Assembly (NCBI RefSeq): GCF_023652955.1
Contig: NZ_JAKLOY010000010.1
Span: forward strand, 62,001-126,000
Reading direction: 5' to 3'
Source of the DNA: Geomonas sp. Red32
GTDB taxonomy: Bacteria; Desulfobacterota; Desulfuromonadia; Geobacterales; Geobacteraceae
Length of the DNA stretch: 64,000 bases
Shown: piece after piece, positions 61,871 to 64,000 of the stretch
How the letters are laid out: the number at the start of each line of letters is the position of its first letter
Position numbering within the stretch: the first letter of the stretch is position 1
The notes under the pieces: model-generated
The model's input: the letters and a program-made list of their open reading frames with translations, nothing else
Database searches by the model: none
Told to the model about the DNA's origin: nothing
Made by a program: the position numbers and the translations under genes

Positions 61871-62815
61871 GTGGATATCAGTGTCGTCGTTCCCATCTAT
61901 AACGAGGAGGAGAACATCCCCATCCTGCACGCCCGCATCAGCGAGGCGCTGACCCCGTCCGGGTTCGCCTACGAACTGATCCTGGTGGACGACGGCTCCT
62001 CCGACAACTCCTACGCGGCCCTGAAACTCCTTGCAGCCAAGGATTCCCGCGTCAAGGTGGTGAAGCTCAGGCGAAATTTCGGGCAGACCGCGGCCATGGC
62101 TGCCGGTTTCGATCTCGCCTCCGGCCGGGTGGTGATCCCCATGGACGGCGACCTGCAGAACGATCCGCTGGATATCCCCCTCCTGATGGAACGGATTGAC
62201 GAGGGCTTCGACGTCGTATCCGGCTGGCGCAAGGACCGCAAAGACACCTTCGTCAACCGCAAGCTCCCCTCCCTGATCGCCAACGGCCTCATCTCCCGGA
62301 TGACCGGCGTCCATCTCCACGATTACGGCTGCACGCTGAAGGCCTACCGGCGCGAGGTGCTGGAGGACGTGAACCTCTACGGCGAGATGCACCGCTTCGT
62401 CCCGGCGCTGGCCCACCAGGTGGGGGCCAGGGTGACCGAGATGCCGGTAAGGCACCACGAGCGCCTGCACGGCACCAGCAAGTACGGGATCTCCCGGACC
62501 ACGAAGGTCATCCTGGACCTGATGACGGTGAAGTTCCTTTTGAGCTACTCGACCAAGCCGATCCAGCTCTTCGGCCGCTGGGGCATCTACACCCTCGGTG
62601 CCGGTGTCGTGAGCGGGGTGGCCACGCTGTACATGAAGTTCTTCGAGAACACCAGCATGAACCGGAACCCCTTGCTGATCCTCACCGCATTCCTGCTCTT
62701 CATGGGGGTCCAGTTCATCGTGATGGGGCTCTTGGCCGAGTTGATCGCCCGTACCTACTACGAGGCGCAGGGGAAGGCCATCTACACCATCAAGGAAAAG
62801 CTCAACTTTGGCTGA
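61871..62815 (+). CDS. Family 2 glycosyltransferase, DPM1/GtrB-like (polyprenyl phosphate sugar transferase)
   Basis: The 314-residue enzyme has SVVVPIYNEEENIPIL, LVDDGSSDNSYAAL, the metal motif region PMDGDLQNDPLDIPLL and two C-terminal membrane helices (LGAGVVSGVATLYMKFF, LLILTAFLLFMGVQFIVMGLLAELIA). Such enzymes load a sugar onto undecaprenyl phosphate. GTG 61871 has AAGGAG six bases upstream. Confidence 0.9.
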   Translation: MDISVVVPIYNEEENIPILHARISEALTPSGFAYELILVDDGSSDNSYAALKLLAAKDSRVKVVKLRRNFGQTAAMAAGFDLASGRVVIPMDGDLQNDPLDIPLLMERIDEGFDVVSGWRKDRKDTFVNRKLPSLIANGLISRMTGVHLHDYGCTLKAYRREVLEDVNLYGEMHRFVPALAHQVGARVTEMPVRHHERLHGTSKYGISRTTKVILDLMTVKFLLSYSTKPIQLFGRWGIYTLGAGVVSGVATLYMKFFENTSMNRNPLLILTAFLLFMGVQFIVMGLLAELIARTYYEAQGKAIYTIKEKLNFG

Positions 62816-63998
62816 GACCCCGCTGCGAGTCCTGGTGCTGGCGCCGACCCCCTTCTTCGCCGACCGTGGCTGCCACGTGCGGATCCTGGAGGAGGCGCGC
62901 GCCGCCATGGCCCAGGGCGCGCAGTTGCGGCTCGTCACCTACCACATCGGCCGGGACATCCCCGGCATCCCCACCGACCGGATCCCCCGCATCCCCTGGT
63001 ACCGCAAACTGGGGGCGGGGCCGTCCTGGCACAAGCCGTACCTCGACCTGCTCCTCCTCTGGAAGGCCTGGAGGGTAGCCAAGACCTTCAAACCGCACCT
63101 GATCCATGCCCATCTCCACGAAGGAGCCTTTTTCGGCGCGATTCTCAAGCGGATCCTCGGGATCCCGATGCTCTTCGATTGCCAGGGGAGCCTGACCGGG
63201 GAGATCACCGACCATGGGTTCGTAAAGGAGGGGTCGCTCTTGCAGCGATTCTTCGCGGGGCTGGAGAGCTGGATCAACAACTCCTCCGACTTCATCGTCA
63301 CCAGCGCGACCCCGACCGTTGAGTTGCTCGTAAGCGACGGGGTGCCGCGCGAGCGGTTGGCGCCACTCATCGATGGTGTCGACACCTCGGTCTTCGCACC
63401 TAAGACCAAGGAAGATATCAGGCGAAGGCTGGGGCTTCCTACTGATCGTCCGGTGGTGAGCTATCTCGGGCTTTTGAACAGCTACCAGGGGGTAGATCTC
63501 CTGCTGCAGGCGGCGGCCGACCTGAAGACCCAGGGGGCGAGGATCCACTTCCTGGTCATGGGATTTCCCGAGGAGCGCTACATCGAGATGGCCTGTGATT
63601 TGGGGATCGAGGATATCGTCACCTTCACCGGCCGCGTCCCTTACGACGAGGCGCCGCTCTACCTTTGCGCCGGCGACCTGGCCGTCTCACCCAAGATCTC
63701 CCTCACCGAGGCCAACGGCAAGCTTTTCAACTACATGGCCTGCGGGCTCGCTACTGTCGCCTTCGATACGCCCGTGAACCGGGAAATTTTAGGAGAGGCG
63801 GGGTACTATGCCAAACTTGGCGACGTAGCATCCCTCTCTGGCGCCATCGGCCGGGTAGCAGGAGACCGGGAGCTTAGGGAAGAGCTCGGTCACCTCGGGC
63901 GTGAACGCGCGATCCGCGAGCACTCCTGGGAGGCACGGGGTAAGGCGCTTGTCGCGATCTACAAGAGCCTTAGCCACGGAGACACGGAGAACTTCTGA
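62808..63998 (+). CDS. Family 4 (GT-B) glycosyltransferase
   Basis: The 396-residue protein has two Rossmann halves: an N-terminal acceptor half (VLAPTPFFADRGCHVRILEE) and a C-terminal donor half (VVSYLGLLNSYQGVDLLLQA, SLTEANGKLFNYMACGLATVAFD). The TTG start overlaps the previous gene by eight bases, so the two are coupled. The last nine codons including stop (SHGDTENF*) are read from the CCACGGAGACACGGAG repeat, which has replaced the original 3' end. Sugar specificity is unknown. Confidence 0.87.
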   Translation: MAETPLRVLVLAPTPFFADRGCHVRILEEARAAMAQGAQLRLVTYHIGRDIPGIPTDRIPRIPWYRKLGAGPSWHKPYLDLLLLWKAWRVAKTFKPHLIHAHLHEGAFFGAILKRILGIPMLFDCQGSLTGEITDHGFVKEGSLLQRFFAGLESWINNSSDFIVTSATPTVELLVSDGVPRERLAPLIDGVDTSVFAPKTKEDIRRRLGLPTDRPVVSYLGLLNSYQGVDLLLQAAADLKTQGARIHFLVMGFPEERYIEMACDLGIEDIVTFTGRVPYDEAPLYLCAGDLAVSPKISLTEANGKLFNYMACGLATVAFDTPVNREILGEAGYYAKLGDVASLSGAIGRVAGDRELREELGHLGRERAIREHSWEARGKALVAIYKSLSHGDTENF

Positions 63999-64000
63999 GA
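63970..64000. repeat. AGCCACGGAGACACGGAGAA-type dispersed repeat at window end
   Basis: TTAGCCACGGAGACACGGAG then AACTTCTGAGA; part of it is translated as the tail of the glycosyltransferase. It may continue past the window. Confidence 0.85.

Overview
The window is a G+C-rich stretch of bacterial chromosome. It most likely comes from a strict-anaerobe deltaproteobacterium of the Geobacter/Geomonas/Citrifermentans group (Desulfuromonadia). Supporting signs are the oxygen-independent (cbi) cobalamin pathway, a PpcA-type triheme cytochrome c7 next to ResB/CcsA cytochrome maturation genes and a 10-11 heme cytochrome, a selenocysteine-containing SelD, a CIRCE-hrcA-grpE-dnaK-dnaJ heat-shock locus, and many short dispersed inverted repeats. 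I saw no prophage, transposase, CRISPR array or rRNA. It is core chromosome.

Layout. 1-292: tail of an M16 peptidase. 315-11451: a colinear cobalamin cluster, cbiX-cbiC-cbiD-cbiET-cbiL-cbiF-cbiG-cbiH/P fusion-cbiB-cobD, closed by a strong terminator. 11520-17985: a PilZ protein, a Fur/Zur-type regulator with a zinc ABC importer (ATPase plus permease, no binding protein), a membrane GGDEF protein, a cardiolipin synthase-like enzyme and a thioredoxin-like protein. 18133-24586: rsmB, rpe, a NUDIX hydrolase, an endonuclease III-like glycosylase, a gamma-carbonic anhydrase, nadA, tatB and two unknown proteins. 24635-29423 (minus strand): tolQ-tolR-tolA-tolB-pal-cpoB for envelope integrity. 29520-36699: an omega-amidase-like hydrolase, a HemW-like radical SAM protein, then the CIRCE-controlled chaperone locus. 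36885-45381: a class A penicillin-binding protein, phosphoglycerate mutase, a PagL-like outer-membrane protein, an M23 peptidase, an MFS transporter behind a possible structured leader RNA, an SRPBCC protein, tRNA-Thr(CGU) and a stand-alone receiver. 45742-48905 (minus strand): a TPP riboswitch, thiE-thiD fusion and thiC. 49159-56671: alr, selenoprotein selD coupled to a corrinoid-activator-like ASKHA protein, then purH, purD and purE. 56880-60737: cytochrome c7, resB, ccsA and a multiheme cytochrome. 60858-63998: three glycosyltransferases.

How it fits together. The cbi cluster turns sirohydrochlorin into cobyric acid and then adds the aminopropanol arm. No precorrin-6A reductase (cbiJ) or a,c-diamide synthase (cbiA) lies in the window. 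The cytochrome block pairs periplasmic electron carriers with the system II machinery that attaches their heme. The SelD gene reads through an in-frame UGA followed by a SECIS-like hairpin. The most unusual items are the CbiH-CbiP fusion with a cysteine-rich linker, the CX3CH heme motif, the RACo-like protein without a ferredoxin domain fused by overlap to selD, the uncharacterised leader RNA near 42330-42495, and repeat elements that supply the 3' ends of two coding regions.
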